A DNA stretch of 42,056 nt from CAYJAY01 sp964368445 (GTDB taxonomy: Bacteria > Bacillota > Clostridia > Oscillospirales > Ruminococcaceae): contig CAYJAY010000020.1 of assembly GCA_964368445.1 (NCBI GenBank), forward strand, positions 1 through 42,056, read 5' to 3'. The position numbers and the translations under genes were made by a program. A model generated the notes under the pieces. That model did not search any database and was not told where the DNA came from. It was given only the letters and a program-made list of their open reading frames with translations. Positions 40,295-42,056 of this stretch are shown one piece after another; the stretch's first letter is position 1; the number at the start of each line of letters is the position of its first letter.

Positions 40295-41353
40295 ATGAGC
40301 AAAAAAATGTTAGGCGCGACACTTCCCGGTAACAGCACGGTTGTAATTAAAGAGTTTGATATCCCAACCCCGGGGCATCGTCAAGTTGTCATCAAAACAA
40401 TGGCTTCCACTATTTGTGGCAGTGACATCCGTTGTATCTACCGTGAACACACCGGCAAAGGTGCTGAGGGTTACATTCCCGGAATGATAGCAGGGCATGA
40501 GCCTTGTGGAATTATCGTCGAAGAGGGCGAAGGACTTCGCCGTTTCAAAAAAGGCGACAGAGTTATTGTATATCATATCTCCGGTTGCGGAGTATGCCAC
40601 GATTGCCGTATGGGATACCAAATTTCGTGTACAAGTGAACACCGTGCCGCATATGGTTGGCAAAGAAACGGCGGAATGGCTCCTTATATGCTTTGTGACG
40701 AAGCCGATCTAATCGCTCTTCCCGATAGCATGTCATATCTTGACGGAGCGCAAGTAGCTTGTGGTTTCGGAACGGTTTATGAAGGACTTGAAAAAATCGG
40801 AGTAAGCGGAAACGACGCAGTTTTGGTTGTTGGTCTAGGTCCTGTTGGGCTTGCAGCTCTTCAAATAGCAAAGGCGTTAGGAGCACAAAAACTTATCGGT
40901 ATCGAGATGAACCCTGAAAGAATTAAACTTGCAAACGAACTTGGTCTTGCAGACCATATCTTTACTCCGGGTGAAGATGCTTTAGATAAAATCCTTGAAG
41001 TTACGGGCGGAAAAGGTGTTGAAAAAGCAATCGATTGTTCCGCAAACGACGCAGGCCGTCAACTCGCGCTTCGCGCAACACGTGCTTGGGGCAAGATAGC
41101 GTTTGTCGGCGAGGGCGGAACATGCACATTCAACCCAAGCCCCGACATTATACATGGACAAAAAACTATCTACGGTTCGTGGGTTACAAGCCTTTGGAAG
41201 ATGGAAGACATCGTTGAAAAACTCGAGCGTTGGGGAATCCATCCTGACACGTTGGTAACACATAAATTCCCGCTTGAAAAAGCAGAAGAAGCATATGCTT
41301 TGATGGCAAAGGGCGATTGCGGAAAAGTTGCAATTGTTTTTGACGAAGATTAA
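40295..41353 (+). CDS. Zinc-dependent alcohol (polyol) dehydrogenase
   Basis: A 352-residue medium-chain dehydrogenase. Catalytic zinc ligands are C41 in TICGSD and H68-E69 in AGHEPCG. The structural zinc lobe has four cysteines in CGVCHDCRMGYQISC (98-112). The NAD(P) fold shows VVGLGPVGLAALQIAKALGA. It resembles sorbitol- and threonine-dehydrogenase-type enzymes. With the aldo-keto reductase it can form a two-step redox conversion under LacI control. A clear terminator follows. Substrate is unknown. Confidence 0.92.
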   Translation: MSKKMLGATLPGNSTVVIKEFDIPTPGHRQVVIKTMASTICGSDIRCIYREHTGKGAEGYIPGMIAGHEPCGIIVEEGEGLRRFKKGDRVIVYHISGCGVCHDCRMGYQISCTSEHRAAYGWQRNGGMAPYMLCDEADLIALPDSMSYLDGAQVACGFGTVYEGLEKIGVSGNDAVLVVGLGPVGLAALQIAKALGAQKLIGIEMNPERIKLANELGLADHIFTPGEDALDKILEVTGGKGVEKAIDCSANDAGRQLALRATRAWGKIAFVGEGGTCTFNPSPDIIHGQKTIYGSWVTSLWKMEDIVEKLERWGIHPDTLVTHKFPLEKAEEAYALMAKGDCGKVAIVFDED

Positions 41354-41363
41354 TTACATAAAC

Positions 41364-41403
41364 AAAAAACCATTCCTCGGTTTATATCGGGGAATGGTTT
41401 TTT
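41364..41403 (+). terminator. Terminator after the dehydrogenase
   Basis: AAAAAACCATTCC and GGAATGGTTTTTT form a 13-bp stem, with a T-run. Confidence 0.92.
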
Positions 41404-41436
41404 ATGTAAGTGTTGTTATAAAAACTGCCTAAAAAG

Positions 41437-41531
41437 AGGGCGAAACCCGCAAAAGCCCAAAGCAAAAGCGAACCGTAGCGAGGGAGTTTACAACCGAGCA
41501 GGTGAGCCGAAGCGACGGCTTTTTCGGAAAA
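41437..41531. repeat. tRNA-adjacent repeat, copy 2
   Basis: Related to 23252-23348 (GCGAACCGTAGCGAGGGAG, GTTTACAACCGAG and GTGAGCCGAAGCGACGG here). It lies past the 3' end of tRNA-Ser, as copy 1 lies past tRNA-Pro. An apparent ORF from 41502 to 41702 runs through this repeat and into the tRNA and is not a gene. Confidence 0.7.
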
Positions 41532-41562
41532 CGAGTGATTCGCTTTTCTGCGGAAAAGCCAC

Positions 41563-41631
41563 GCCGGTTAAAACAGTCCACCGGACTGTTTTCAAGAGCC
41601 GGCTTTCGAATCCCTCTTTCTCTTTCCGCCA
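41563..41631. repeat. Hairpin plus inverted tRNA-Ser 3'-end-like fragment
   Basis: AAAACAGTCC (41570-41579) and GGACTGTTTT (41583-41592) form a perfect stem, enclosed by GCCGG (41563-41567) and CCGGC (41599-41603). Next to it, 41605-41616 reads TTCGAATCCCTC and 41625-41631 TCCGCCA, both identical to parts of the 3' end of the neighbouring tRNA-Ser but on the opposite strand. Confidence 0.65.
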
Positions 41632-41636
41632 ATAAA

Positions 41637-41662
41637 AAAAACACACCCAAAAGGTGTGTTTT
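41637..41662 (-). terminator. Terminator of tRNA-Ser
   Basis: On the minus strand AACACACC, TTTTG loop, GGTGTGTT, then a run of T. Confidence 0.88.
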
Positions 41663-41754
41663 TGGCGGAGATGGAGGGATTCGAACCCTCGAGATCCGTT
41701 AAGACCTACACGATTTCCAATCGTGCGCCCTCGACCAAGCTAGGCGACATCTCC
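41663..41754 (-). tRNA. tRNA-Ser(GGA)
   Basis: A 92-base gene with a long variable arm. Acceptor GGAGATG pairs with CATCTCC, anticodon stem CACGA/TCGTG encloses TTGGAAA (anticodon GGA), the T loop is TTCGAAT, the discriminator is G, and CCA is encoded. Confidence 0.97.
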
Positions 41755-41786
41755 ATGTTGTAGTATTTAATTTCAAGTGCTATAAT

Positions 41787-41815
41787 ATAATATCGTTATT
41801 TTGCGATTTAGTCAA
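41787..41815 (-). promoter_or_regulatory. Promoter of tRNA-Ser
   Basis: Minus strand TTGACT, a 17-base spacer and TATTAT. Confidence 0.82.
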
Positions 41816-41871
41816 TAGTATTTTTGGGGTTTTCTTGTTTTTCTTAATTTTTTGAAATATTTTATTAATAG

Positions 41872-41900
41872 TTGACAAATAATATCCTTTGTGCTAGAAT
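41872..41900 (+). promoter_or_regulatory. Strong promoter for the gene beyond the right edge
   Basis: TTGACA, 17 bases, TAGAAT with an upstream TG (extended -10). Confidence 0.88.
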
Positions 41901-41907
41901 ACATATA

Positions 41908-42056
41908 ACAACAAAGCAGAAGCCTTGCGCTCTCACCTTGTGTTTTTTATAAATACGGGTCAATATTCTATGACGACAACGTATGTTGTTGTGTAGTTTT
42001 GTGTGAGTGTAGACTTCTGAAGAGTTTACGCTTATTTTATTATTTTTGGAGGTGTA
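41908..42056 (+). promoter_or_regulatory. Structured mRNA leader, probably of infC (IF3 / L20-type leader)
   Basis: The 5' part CAGAAG (41917-41922) pairs with CTTCTG (42014-42019), and CTCAC (41932-41936) with GTGAG (42003-42007), closing a large domain. Inside lies the conserved-looking string GGGTCAATATTC and a hairpin ACAAC/GTTGT. GGAGGTG at 42048-42054 is the ribosome site of the next gene, whose start lies just outside. The layout and the GGTCAATATT string match my memory of leaders before infC-rpmI-rplT in Clostridia, which allow autoregulation of translation-factor and ribosomal-protein synthesis. The coding region is not in the window, so the name is inferred. Confidence 0.55.

Noticed and set aside
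41502..41702. 66-codon ORF ending in a GDGGIRTLEIR-like sequence
   Set aside because: It runs through a repeat, a terminator and the antisense of tRNA-Ser; this kind of peptide is a known false translation of tRNA loci.

Overview
The window looks like a chromosomal stretch from a low-GC Gram-positive bacterium, most likely an uncultured Clostridia-type Firmicute. The evidence is a SigH-like sigma factor, ClpE-type ATPase, BirA with a DNA-binding domain, energy-coupling factor (ECF) vitamin transport genes, strong AAAGGAGG-type ribosome binding sites, several TTG starts and many consensus TTGACA/TATAAT promoters. The standard genetic code fits every gene. Species assignment is not possible from the sequence alone.

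Layout. 1-310 is a cluster of palindromes and dispersed repeats. 311-1948 (minus) is a thiol-redox operon: ccdA, a TlpA-like thioredoxin and trxA. 2009-3918 holds a membrane-anchored metallophosphoesterase and a PfkB sugar kinase. 4248-5282 is a sigma-factor unit with a damaged tRNA-Gly-like sequence and a zinc-ribbon protein gene. 5465-8414 (minus) encodes two integral membrane proteins. 8577-11089 is ruvC-ruvA-ruvB, split after ruvC by a decayed REP-associated transposase. It runs on through glmM, a methyltransferase, ecfA1-ecfA2-ecfT, truA, a DUF5711-like protein, CvpA and a ClpE-like ATPase, to about 20.9 kb. 20971-23135 (minus) has a methyl-accepting protein and a GH25 muramidase. 23431-23610 (minus) has tRNA-Pro and tRNA-Gln. 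23887-29185 carries an MFS transporter, an M20 amidohydrolase, a MITE-like element, an aminotransferase and a diaminopimelate decarboxylase. 29258-33492 is an odd operon: an EIIC-like permease, an FkbH-type HAD protein, a stand-alone acyl carrier protein and a cation efflux protein. 33550-35834 has CorA behind a 30-codon leader ORF, then a split chromate-type transporter pair. 35970-38058 has an XRE regulator, birA and bioY. 38128-41353 has a LacI regulator divergent from an aldo-keto reductase and a zinc alcohol dehydrogenase. The window ends with tRNA-Ser and a structured leader that probably belongs to infC.

Connections. The EcfA1A2T module at 13-16 kb is the general energising unit that BioY (37.5 kb) would need, and BirA beside bioY is the biotin sensor and ligase. 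ruvCAB gives a complete Holliday-junction resolvase system. The aminotransferase and lysA-like gene suggest lysine or diaminopimelate metabolism. The most unusual parts are the isolated FkbH/ACP pair whose FkbH lacks the expected cysteine, the corA leader ORF, the tRNA-like element inside the sigma-factor unit, and the number of intergenic repeat elements, several beside tRNA genes or overlapping the ends of coding regions.
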